Shown in pieces: positions 8,107 to 14,939 of a stretch of DNA of 64,000 bases; the stretch's first letter is position 1, and every line of letters starts with the position of its first letter. A program made the translations under genes and the position numbers. The notes below the pieces were generated by a model. The model made no database searches. It was not told where the DNA came from and saw only the letters and a list, made by a program, of their open reading frames with translations. The stretch is from Nibrella saemangeumensis (lineage in GTDB: Bacteria; Bacteroidota; Bacteroidia; Cytophagales; Spirosomataceae), in contig NZ_BAABHD010000024.1 of assembly GCF_039541915.1 (NCBI RefSeq), forward strand, positions 248,001-312,000, given 5' to 3'.

Positions 8107-9606
8107 ATGAAGATTCTAAGCGTCGAACAAATTCGACAACTCGATCAATATACCATTCAACACGAACCCATTGCTCCGATAAACCTCATGGAGCGTGCCG
8201 CCCAGACCTTCGTCGACTGGTTTACGGCCCGGTTTACCACTTCATATCCCGTTAAAATCTTTTGCGGATTAGGCAACAACGGGGGCGATGGACTGGCGAT
8301 TGCCCGCATTCTGATGCAGCAGGGTTATACCGTTGAGGTCAATATTGTTCGTTACGCCCCGCGTGAGTCGGATGATTTTATGCACAACCACCGGCGGCTC
8401 AAATTGCTGACCACGCTGAACTATATTGAGCAGCCCAACAATATACCCGCCATCCGGCACAATGAGATTGTCATCGACGCCATCTTCGGCTCCGGGCTTG
8501 ACCGTCCGGTCGAAGGTATCGCCAAAAGCGTGATTGAGACCATCAACCGGGCACCGGCTAAAGTCGTTTCGGTGGATATTGCCAGCGGTCTGTACGCGGA
8601 TAAGCCGAACAGTCTGGAAGACGTGATTATTGAGCCGGACTATACCGTTGCCTTTCAGTTGCCGAAGATTGGATTTCTGCTTCCCCGCAACAGCCGCTAC
8701 GTGGGTCAGTGGCACCTCATCGACATAAAGCTGAGCAAGCGGTTTATTGACCAGGCAATTACCTCTTATTATTATACAACACCTGAGGAAGCCCGGCTGC
8801 TGCTGCGCCAGCGGGAGCGATTCTCACACAAGGGCTCGTTTGGTCATGCGCTGCTGCTGGTCGGTAGCTACGGCAAAATCGGTGCGGGGGTACTGGCAGC
8901 CAAGGCCTGTCTGCGCTCGGGCGTGGGTCTGCTCACGGTTCAGGCGCCCCGTTGCGGCTACACCGTCTTACAAACGGCCGTTCCGGAAGCGATGTGCCGC
9001 CCCGATACGCACCAGTATGTGCTGTCGGGGCAAAGTGAAATTGAGGGTCTCCCCTATTCCGAGTTCTCGGCCATCGGCGTGGGACCGGGTATTGGCAAAG
9101 CGCCTGAAACAGCCAATATGCTGCGGACTCTTCTGTCTGAATTCAGGAATCCACTGGTACTCGATGCGGATGCCCTCAACCTGCTCGCCGAAAACCGGGA
9201 GTTGCTGTCGATGGTACCGGAACATAGTATCCTGACTCCCCACCCCAAAGAGTTTGAGCGCCTGACCCAGAAGTGGGAAAACGACTACGATAAGCTGGAA
9301 ATCCTGGGTGACTTTGCCCGCCGGTACCGGATCGTGGTCGTTCTGAAAGGGGCCCATACCGCCATTGCCACTCCAGAGGGTGATGTGCACTTTAATTCAT
9401 CGGGTAATCCGGGCCTGAGTACCGGTGGCACCGGCGATGTGCTGACGGGTGTTTTAACAGCGCTGCTGGCTCAGGGTTATGACGCTATTGAAGCCGCTGT
9501 ATTGGGTGTATACCAGCATGGGCTGGCCGGCGACAGAGCGGCAGAACAGCGGGGGCAAATTGGCATGACAGCCTCGGATATTCTCGAAACGCTCAGGTGG
9601 TCTTAG
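8107..9606 (+). CDS. nnr: Bifunctional NAD(P)H-hydrate epimerase / ADP-dependent NAD(P)H-hydrate dehydratase
   Basis: Cytosolic metabolite-repair enzyme of 499 residues that restores damaged NAD(P)H hydrates. The N-terminal YjeF_N epimerase domain (about 1-215) carries GNNGGDGL near residue 57, followed by the DAIFGSGL motif. The C-terminal carbohydrate-kinase-like dehydratase (about 225-499) contains LVVGSYGKIGA-like glycine-rich and VLDADALNLL segments and ends with the STGGTGDVLTG anion-hole motif near residue 440. The fusion order (epimerase first) is the usual bacterial one. It has its own promoter region, divergent from rplS. Confidence 0.95.
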   Translation: MKILSVEQIRQLDQYTIQHEPIAPINLMERAAQTFVDWFTARFTTSYPVKIFCGLGNNGGDGLAIARILMQQGYTVEVNIVRYAPRESDDFMHNHRRLKLLTTLNYIEQPNNIPAIRHNEIVIDAIFGSGLDRPVEGIAKSVIETINRAPAKVVSVDIASGLYADKPNSLEDVIIEPDYTVAFQLPKIGFLLPRNSRYVGQWHLIDIKLSKRFIDQAITSYYYTTPEEARLLLRQRERFSHKGSFGHALLLVGSYGKIGAGVLAAKACLRSGVGLLTVQAPRCGYTVLQTAVPEAMCRPDTHQYVLSGQSEIEGLPYSEFSAIGVGPGIGKAPETANMLRTLLSEFRNPLVLDADALNLLAENRELLSMVPEHSILTPHPKEFERLTQKWENDYDKLEILGDFARRYRIVVVLKGAHTAIATPEGDVHFNSSGNPGLSTGGTGDVLTGVLTALLAQGYDAIEAAVLGVYQHGLAGDRAAEQRGQIGMTASDILETLRWS

Positions 9607-9648
9607 AACCGTTTAATAACTCATAAGGTGTAGAAATCTTGTCCTTTT

Positions 9649-9711
9649 TTGTGGAATACATTCCACAATCAACAGATTTACAACACTTTACATATGAAAA
9701 ATTTTGCATAT
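9649..9711. promoter_or_regulatory. Two operator-like palindromes in an AT-rich intergenic region
   Basis: TTGTGGAAT-AC-ATTCCACAA (9649-9668) is a perfect palindrome with 9-bp arms. The 20-bp sequence at 9692-9711 (ATATGAAAAA/TTTTGCATAT) matches in 9 of 10 pairs. Their centres are 43 bp apart, about four helical turns. Further half-sites TCCACA occur near 9775 and 9797. They lie in the 250-bp gap before the small membrane protein gene. No T-run follows, so a terminator is unlikely; a regulator site is inferred. Confidence 0.4.
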
Positions 9712-9859
9712 TCGAGTAAATTTTAATTTCAGCTATAAAACGTTCTGGTGAAGTTTTCGTTATAGAGGTAATCGCTCCACAAATAAGGGGCATTTGTTCC
9801 ACAGGTTCGGGCAAGGAATTTGCATTAGAAAGCCTTACCAACTTAAACCGACGTACCTC

Positions 9860-10024
9860 ATGAGAAACTTTGCACAGAAAGACTGGCGTCTGAGCCGGTC
9901 CGCTAAAAAATCAAGCGTTGACATGGATCAGACGACTGCCTTAGGCGGCTTATCATTAGCTCTGTTTGGTTACATTCTGTATCACTTTATCTACCCCTTA
10001 ATCGAAAAAGGCCTTATTTTCTAA
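9860..10024 (+). CDS. Small single-span membrane protein, unknown
   Basis: A 54-residue open frame from the ATG at 9860. The N-terminal third is basic (MRNFAQKDWRLSRSAKK) and the C-terminal half is one hydrophobic helix (LGGLSLALFGYILYHFIYPLI) ending in KGLIF. It would be an inner-membrane protein with the N-terminus inside. An internal ATG at 9923 would give 33 residues containing the same helix. The gene sits between an unusual palindromic region and a strong terminator, which supports it being expressed. No family is recognised. Confidence 0.5.
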   Translation: MRNFAQKDWRLSRSAKKSSVDMDQTTALGGLSLALFGYILYHFIYPLIEKGLIF

Positions 10025-10030
10025 TGGGTA

Positions 10031-10084
10031 TACCCCAACAAAAAAGGCGCTATCTTTCAAGATAGCGCCTTTTTTGTTGGGGTA
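10031..10084. terminator. Perfect 26-bp inverted repeat, two-way terminator
   Basis: Arms 10031-10056 and 10059-10084 are perfectly complementary, with only TC between them. The core is GGCGCTATCTT and the complement, flanked by six A/T pairs that provide the T-run on either strand. It separates the small membrane protein from the end of feoB. Confidence 0.92.
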
Positions 10085-10090
10085 GGTCGA

Positions 10091-12220
10091 TTATTTCATG
10101 ATCTGGTAAACCAGAAAAGCCGACAGATACGCCAGGCCGCTCATGTAGGCTAACTGTACCGCCGGCCATTTCCAGCTTCTGGTCTCCCGGTATACCGTCG
10201 CCAGGGTACTCATGCACATCATGGCAAAAACATAAAACACCAGCAGCGAAAACGCCAGGGCCGGGGTATACATGGGTCCGCCGGTATCCGGATTACGTTC
10301 CGACTGCAATCGCTCCCGGATAGTCTGGCTGTCTTCGCCCGCATCGCCGATGCTGTAGATCGTCGACATGGTACCGACAAACACCTCACGGGCGGCAAAC
10401 GAACTGAGTAAGGCAATGCCTATTTTCCAGTCGTAACCCAACGGTTTAATGGCGGGCTCGATAAAATGGCCAAAATGACCGGCATAGGAGTTCTCCAGCC
10501 GCTGAGCCGACACCTCATTCGCCAACTCTGCCTCCGGCATATTTGCTTTTTCCTGCCGGACGCGGGCCTCGGCCCGATCCATGGCATCGCCGGGGCCATA
10601 GCTGGCCAATACCCAAAGGATAATCGAAATCGCCAAAATAACCCGGCCGGCCTCCCACACAAAGGCGCGTACGCTTTCCCAGACCGTCAAACCAACGTGG
10701 TTCCAGCGTGGCAGCTTAAAGGTGGGTAGTTCCATGACAAACAGACTGCGTTCTTTGGTCTTCAACAGCAACTTCAGGATATAAGCCGCCACCAAAGCCG
10801 CCACGAAGCCCAGCAGGTACAGGCCCATCAGCGCCAGACCCTGCAGATTAAAGATGCCCAGCACCGGCTGCTCAGGCACCACCAGCGCAATCAGGATGGT
10901 ATAGATCGGCAGACGCGCCGAACAGCTCATCAGAGGTGTTACCAGAATGGTAATCAGTCGTTCGCGCCGGGTGCCGATGGTGCGGGTTGCCATAATAGCC
11001 GGTACGGCACAGGCCACCCCCGAAATCAGCGGTACCACACTGCGGCCGTTCAGCCCAAATTTGCGCATGATCCGGTCCATCAGTACCATTACCCGCGACA
11101 TGTAGCCCGATTCTTCCAGCACCGATACCAGCATGAACAAAAAGGCAATTTGCGGGATGAATACCAGAATTCCACCGATGCCGGCTAACACGCCATCGGT
11201 AAGCAGACTGGTCAGCGGAGTATCCGGTAAGCGCTCCTTTAGGGTGCCGTTGAGCCAGGCTACGCCTTCATCGATCGCGTTCATAAACGGCTCGGCCCAG
11301 GCAAAAATAGCCTGGAAAATGAGCAGCAGAATCAACAAAAAGATCAGATACCCCCATACTGGATGCAGCAAAATCCGGTCGACCCGCTGGCTCCAGGTCG
11401 GTTGGTCCGTTGGCCGCCGGTCGGTGACGGCCTCGGTAATAACGCCGGCCAGGCGCTGGTAGCGCTGAATGGTTTCCTTCGCCTGAAAGTCTGGTTCACT
11501 AAACTGATACTGGTTGATAAGGCCATCGAGGCCGGCCCGCTGTTGCGGGTCGAGAAACGAAAAGCCGTCGTGCTGCATGACGTACTGCAACGCGAGATAA
11601 TTATTGCTGAGCTTGTAATTGGTTTTGGTATCTTCAATTAGTTCAGGGACAGCTTCGGCCGGATCGAAAAAGAGTTTCCGGACCTGGCTGGGCTGCTTCA
11701 GTTGCGCCAGAATGGCCTGTTTCAGGTTGCTGACGCCCTCGCCGGTCCGGGCGTTGATACGCACCACCGGTACACCCAATGTCATTGCCAGCTTTACGGC
11801 ATTCACTTCCAGCTGCTGTTGTTTGGCAACATCAAGCATGTTCAGCGCCAGCACCACCGGCAGGTTCAGATCAGCAATCTGGGTAAAGAGCAGCAGGTTC
11901 CGGCGCAGGTTGGAGGCATCGGCTACGACCACGGCCACATCCGGGTAGTCTGGGTGGTGCGGGTTGGCCAGAATATCGGTAACGATCTGTTCGTCGAGCG
12001 ACTTGGGGTAAATGGAATATACCCCCGGCAGGTCTACGACGGTAATGTCAACCGGAGCGTGACCATTCTGGCCGGGCAGGAAAGAGACACCGGATTTTTT
12101 GTCGACCGTGACGCCGGGAAAGTTACCGGTTTTCTGCCGCAGGCCCGTCAGCTGGTTGAACAACGACGATTTACCGGCGTTCGGATTACCGATGAGTGCT
12201 ATTACAGGATGTGATTTCAA
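10091..12220 (-). CDS. feoB: Ferrous iron transport protein B
   Basis: Inner-membrane GTP-dependent Fe(II) transporter, 709 residues. The N-terminal G domain shows G1 GNPNAGKSS (11-19), the G3 DLPG (63-66) and G4 NMLD (127-130), followed by the GDI-like helical region. The membrane part has two Gate-type repeats, one with the conserved GVACAVPAIMATR and one near AAREVFVGTM. The only start that keeps the G1 loop is a TTG at 12220; an in-frame stop lies a few codons above it. feoA ends 34 bp upstream, so the two form an operon; no feoC is seen. Confidence 0.96.
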   Translation of the reverse strand: MKSHPVIALIGNPNAGKSSLFNQLTGLRQKTGNFPGVTVDKKSGVSFLPGQNGHAPVDITVVDLPGVYSIYPKSLDEQIVTDILANPHHPDYPDVAVVVADASNLRRNLLLFTQIADLNLPVVLALNMLDVAKQQQLEVNAVKLAMTLGVPVVRINARTGEGVSNLKQAILAQLKQPSQVRKLFFDPAEAVPELIEDTKTNYKLSNNYLALQYVMQHDGFSFLDPQQRAGLDGLINQYQFSEPDFQAKETIQRYQRLAGVITEAVTDRRPTDQPTWSQRVDRILLHPVWGYLIFLLILLLIFQAIFAWAEPFMNAIDEGVAWLNGTLKERLPDTPLTSLLTDGVLAGIGGILVFIPQIAFLFMLVSVLEESGYMSRVMVLMDRIMRKFGLNGRSVVPLISGVACAVPAIMATRTIGTRRERLITILVTPLMSCSARLPIYTILIALVVPEQPVLGIFNLQGLALMGLYLLGFVAALVAAYILKLLLKTKERSLFVMELPTFKLPRWNHVGLTVWESVRAFVWEAGRVILAISIILWVLASYGPGDAMDRAEARVRQEKANMPEAELANEVSAQRLENSYAGHFGHFIEPAIKPLGYDWKIGIALLSSFAAREVFVGTMSTIYSIGDAGEDSQTIRERLQSERNPDTGGPMYTPALAFSLLVFYVFAMMCMSTLATVYRETRSWKWPAVQLAYMSGLAYLSAFLVYQIMK

Positions 12221-12254
12221 GGAGTTGAATAAGATAAAGAGCGACTAGCCTCAA

Positions 12255-12539
12255 CTATTCGACCAAAATGGTAGCAGCCTCTTCCTTCCGCATAGACAGG
12301 CAATAGCCATCAACATTGAGGCAAATAGGATCACCCAGGGGCGCTTTGCAGTGCAGCGATACTTCGACGCCCGGCAGGCAGCCCATCTCCAGCAGTTTCA
12401 GTGACATCCACTGATCGCTGAACGAGCGGATGACCGCCTTCTCCCCTACCTGCAAATCGGCAACGCTCCGCTGGGCGGTACTATGCTGAGCGATAGTGGG
12501 CCGGGCTATGTTCGGCTGGGCGTCAATGGGCTGAGACAT
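12255..12539 (-). CDS. feoA: Ferrous iron transport protein A
   Basis: Small cytosolic SH3-like protein of 94 residues that works with FeoB. The FeoA core begins with DLQVGEKAVIRSF and contains LKLLEMGCLPGVEVSL and the C-terminal SMRKEEAATILVE. About 25 residues before the core form an extra Ala/Gln/Thr-rich segment with a near-repeat (ARPTIAQHSTAQRSVA), longer than in most FeoA proteins. The ATG at 12539 is preferred; a TTG three codons upstream would overlap the predicted promoter -7 element. Confidence 0.93.
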   Translation of the reverse strand: MSQPIDAQPNIARPTIAQHSTAQRSVADLQVGEKAVIRSFSDQWMSLKLLEMGCLPGVEVSLHCKAPLGDPICLNVDGYCLSMRKEEAATILVE

Positions 12540-12545
12540 GACAGA

Positions 12546-12577
12546 CAATCCTATTATTTAGATTAATTATAAACAAA
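12546..12577 (-). promoter_or_regulatory. feoAB promoter with an iron-box-like palindrome in its spacer
   Basis: On the minus strand, TTTG (12577-12574) is followed by exactly 20 bases and TAGGATTG (12553-12546), one mismatch from TAnnTTTG. The spacer contains the imperfect palindrome TTTATAATTAATCTAAA (12573-12557), resembling Fur/DtxR-type operators. The transcript would be nearly leaderless for the ATG at 12539. The regulator is inferred, not shown. Confidence 0.45.
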
Positions 12578-12703
12578 CGCAAGATTACTGCGTAAAGTTT
12601 GCAAAAGCAAACAAAAGCCGCTTCAAAACGGATGTTTACCGACTCATGACGAAAATCAGGAGATTTACCCATCTACGCCCTCCGAAGGAACGGCTTTCTG
12701 TCG

Positions 12704-12711
12704 TAATTTTG
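12704..12711 (+). promoter_or_regulatory. Putative -7 element of the ccm operon
   Basis: TAATTTTG matches TAnnTTTG and lies 20 bp before the ccmB ATG. A purine-rich AGGAGGG at 12723-12728, rare in this phylum, sits at ribosome-binding distance. Confidence 0.45.
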
Positions 12712-12730
12712 TATACTAATTAGGAGGGTT

Positions 12731-13405
12731 ATGCCGGAGTCGATGCAACAGATCAGTGCTTTGATGCAAAAGGAGTTTCGCCTGGAGTGGCGGCAGCGGT
12801 ACGCGTTGAACGGTATGTTGCTGTACATTGTCGGAGCGGTATTCGTCTGCTACCTAAGCTTCAACGCCCGGCGGAACCAGCTGACGCCTATTGTCTGGAA
12901 TACGCTCTTCTGGATCATCCTCCTGTTTACGGCTATCAACGCCATCGCCAAGAGCTTTGTGCAGGAACGGGCCGGCCGGCTGCTGTATTACTACACGCTG
13001 GCCAGTCCGCAGCAGATCATTCTGTCGAAGATCCTGTACAATACCGTGCTGATGCTGGCGCTGGCGGGACTAGGGTTCAGCGTATATGCCTTTGTCCTGG
13101 GCAATCCGGTGGCCGATGTACCGCTGTATCTGGTCAGTCTGGTGCTGGGTGCGGTGGGCTTTGCAGCCTCGCTGACGCTGATTGCGGGTATCGCGTCCAA
13201 GGCCGATAATAGTGCAACCCTGATGGCGGTGCTGAGTTTCCCCATCATTCTGCCCTTGCTGCTGATGCTGCTACGGGTGTCTAAGAACGCCATTGACGGC
13301 CTGGACCGCAGCGTAAGCCTGGACGAAATCGGGACCGTGCTGGCCATCGACGCCATTGTGCTGGTACTGTCGTGGATGTTGTTTCCGTTTTTATGGCGGA
13401 GTTAA
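12731..13405 (+). CDS. ccmB: Heme exporter protein CcmB
   Basis: Inner-membrane permease of the cytochrome c maturation (System I) ABC complex, 224 residues, six predicted helices. The N-terminal LMQKEFRLEWRQRYALNGMLLY is a CcmB hallmark, as are FVQERAGRLLYYYTLASPQQIILSK-type features in the first cytoplasmic loop. It opens a five- to six-gene operon. The ATPase partner CcmA is not in the window, so it must be elsewhere or absent. A Shine-Dalgarno-like AGGAGGG lies 3 bp before the ATG. Confidence 0.93.
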   Translation: MPESMQQISALMQKEFRLEWRQRYALNGMLLYIVGAVFVCYLSFNARRNQLTPIVWNTLFWIILLFTAINAIAKSFVQERAGRLLYYYTLASPQQIILSKILYNTVLMLALAGLGFSVYAFVLGNPVADVPLYLVSLVLGAVGFAASLTLIAGIASKADNSATLMAVLSFPIILPLLLMLLRVSKNAIDGLDRSVSLDEIGTVLAIDAIVLVLSWMLFPFLWRS

Positions 13406-13442
13406 TTAACTAAATTCTATTGACTGAAGAGACACAACCGAT

Positions 13443-14102
13443 ATGAAACAGAACTGGTGGAAAATTCTGGGAGTAGCCATCTTAACCTACGTCATTCTGG
13501 TGGGCCTGCTGGGCACGGTACCCCGGCAACCGATCCTGAACGAGAGCATCCGGAACGTGTACTTTCACGTGCCGCTGTGGTTCGGGATGGTGATCCTGCT
13601 GCTGACGTCGATGGTCTACTCGGTGCGCTACCTGCGGAACGGCCGTGCTGATGATGACATTATTGCTGTTGAATTTGCCAACTCGGCGATTGTATTCGGT
13701 CTGCTGGGCTGCGCAACGGGTGCGATCTGGGCAAACTATACCTGGGGCGAACCCTGGCCCAACGATCCGAAGCTGAACGCGGTGGCCGTGGGGATGCTGC
13801 TCTACTTTGCTTACCTGATTCTGCGCGGCTCCTTTGATGATGAGCAGCGCCGGGCCCGGATTTCGGCGGTGTACAATATCTTTGCGTTTGCTGTCTTTAT
13901 TCCGCTCATCTTTGTGCTGCCTCGCCTGACCGACTCGCTTCACCCCGGCAATGGTGGTAACCCGGCATTCGGGCAGTACGACATGAACAGCCAGATGCGG
14001 ATGGTCTTTTACCCGGCGGTAATCGGCTGGACACTGATGGGCGTCTGGATTACAGAATTACGGATACGGCTGCGTCGTTTGCAGGCCATTACGGAGGAAT
14101 GA
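13443..14102 (+). CDS. ccmC: Heme-handling membrane protein CcmC (CcsA-type cytochrome c assembly protein)
   Basis: A 219-residue, six-helix membrane protein that loads heme onto CcmE. The two external heme-ligand histidines expected for CcmC are present in YFHVPLWF (about residue 41) and SLHPGN (about residue 164). The tryptophan-rich loop between them reads NYTWGEPWPNDPKLN, a divergent form of the WGTWW-x-WD motif. It follows ccmB by 37 bp and precedes ccmD by 43 bp in the same operon. Confidence 0.92.
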   Translation: MKQNWWKILGVAILTYVILVGLLGTVPRQPILNESIRNVYFHVPLWFGMVILLLTSMVYSVRYLRNGRADDDIIAVEFANSAIVFGLLGCATGAIWANYTWGEPWPNDPKLNAVAVGMLLYFAYLILRGSFDDEQRRARISAVYNIFAFAVFIPLIFVLPRLTDSLHPGNGGNPAFGQYDMNSQMRMVFYPAVIGWTLMGVWITELRIRLRRLQAITEE

Positions 14103-14145
14103 TTCCTCCTCTTTTTATGTTACTACTTAGAATACTCACTGACTT

Positions 14146-14397
14146 ATGCGCGTAATGCTCTGGAAAAAAGTCCCTTTGGCGGCCTTGTTGCTTATGACAC
14201 AGACCCTGTTTGCTCAGGCCTCCGACCAGGTTGAAATGGCCGACCGGCTCCGGGCCGATGGTAAAATCTGGGTGGTGGTGCTGGTAATTGCCGTCGTCTT
14301 CGCCGGCATCGTCACGTACCTGGTCCGGCTCGACCGCCAAATTGGCAAACTGGAGAAAGACGTAAAACTTAAAAAGACGGCAGACATCCGATCATAA
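14146..14397 (+). CDS. ccmD: CcmD-like small membrane protein
   Basis: An 83-residue protein with an N-terminal signal-like hydrophobic segment ending LFAQA, then a second helix (IWVVVLVIAVVFAGIVTYLV) and a charged tail RLDRQIGKLEKDVKLKK. The short tail after a helix and the location between ccmC and ccmE match the CcmD family, which releases heme-loaded CcmE from CcmC in other bacteria. The added signal-like segment is usual for the Bacteroidota form as I recall it. The role is inferred from position and shape more than from sequence identity. Confidence 0.8.
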   Translation: MRVMLWKKVPLAALLLMTQTLFAQASDQVEMADRLRADGKIWVVVLVIAVVFAGIVTYLVRLDRQIGKLEKDVKLKKTADIRS

Positions 14398-14430
14398 ACC
14401 CTCCTCTCGTTTCTTATTCGTACTACTAAT

Positions 14431-14871
14431 ATGAAAATCTCGCACATCATCGGCATTATTGTCATTGCACTGGCTATCGGTATCATTGTGTCGACGGCCG
14501 GCGACGCCAGCTCGTACGTAAACTTTACGCAGGCCGAAGAGCTGGCCCGTAACGGCGAAAAGGATATGATCCACGTGGTAGGCAAGCTGAAGAAAACGTC
14601 CAGCGGCCAGATTGAAGGTATGCACTACCAGCCCGAGGTAGACCCCAACCACTTCGAGTTTACCCTCGTCGACAATGCCAACCGGGTGCAGCGCGTGGTG
14701 TACAACAGTCCGAAACCGCAGGACTTCGACCGCTCCGAACAGGTAGTGGTCATCGGCTCTATGCAGGGCGATCACTTCCAAGCCAACAAGATCCTGCTGA
14801 AGTGTCCATCAAAGTACCAGGATAACAAGCTGGAGGTTACGGAACACGAAGCGAAAACAGCTAAATTATAG
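14431..14871 (+). CDS. ccmE: Heme chaperone CcmE, CxxxY type
   Basis: A 146-residue periplasmic heme chaperone with an N-terminal membrane anchor (residues 5-25) and the OB-fold beta barrel of CcmE (HVVGKLKKTSSGQIEGMHY onward, then FTLVDN and EQVVVIGSMQGDHFQANKILLKC). The residue that holds heme covalently is normally His in HxxxY; here the motif is CPSKY (C125, Y129), so the attachment residue is Cys. This CxxxY variant is known from some archaea and sulfate-reducing bacteria, where it goes with a reduced ccm set. It lies between ccmD and ccmF. Confidence 0.93.
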   Translation: MKISHIIGIIVIALAIGIIVSTAGDASSYVNFTQAEELARNGEKDMIHVVGKLKKTSSGQIEGMHYQPEVDPNHFEFTLVDNANRVQRVVYNSPKPQDFDRSEQVVVIGSMQGDHFQANKILLKCPSKYQDNKLEVTEHEAKTAKL

Positions 14872-14878
14872 TATAGTT

Positions 14879-14921
14879 TGGTTTTTATCATTCCTCGTCC
14901 CGCTCGGAATGACAAAAACCA
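14879..14921. repeat. Inverted repeat between ccmE and ccmF
   Basis: Arms 14879-14894 and 14906-14921 pair in 15 of 16 positions around an 11-nt loop. The motif TTTTTGTCATTCCGAGCGGG on the minus strand resembles the repeat at 17738-17815, suggesting a dispersed intergenic repeat family. It lies 18 bp before the ccmF start and could reduce read-through. Confidence 0.65.
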
Positions 14922-14939
14922 GACGTCAAACCCAACAAA

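Noticed and set aside
9593..9841. 82-codon minus-strand frame after the NAD(P)HX repair gene
   Set aside because: Overlaps the 3' end of that gene and spans operator-like palindromes; product has no recognisable features and lies in AT-rich DNA.
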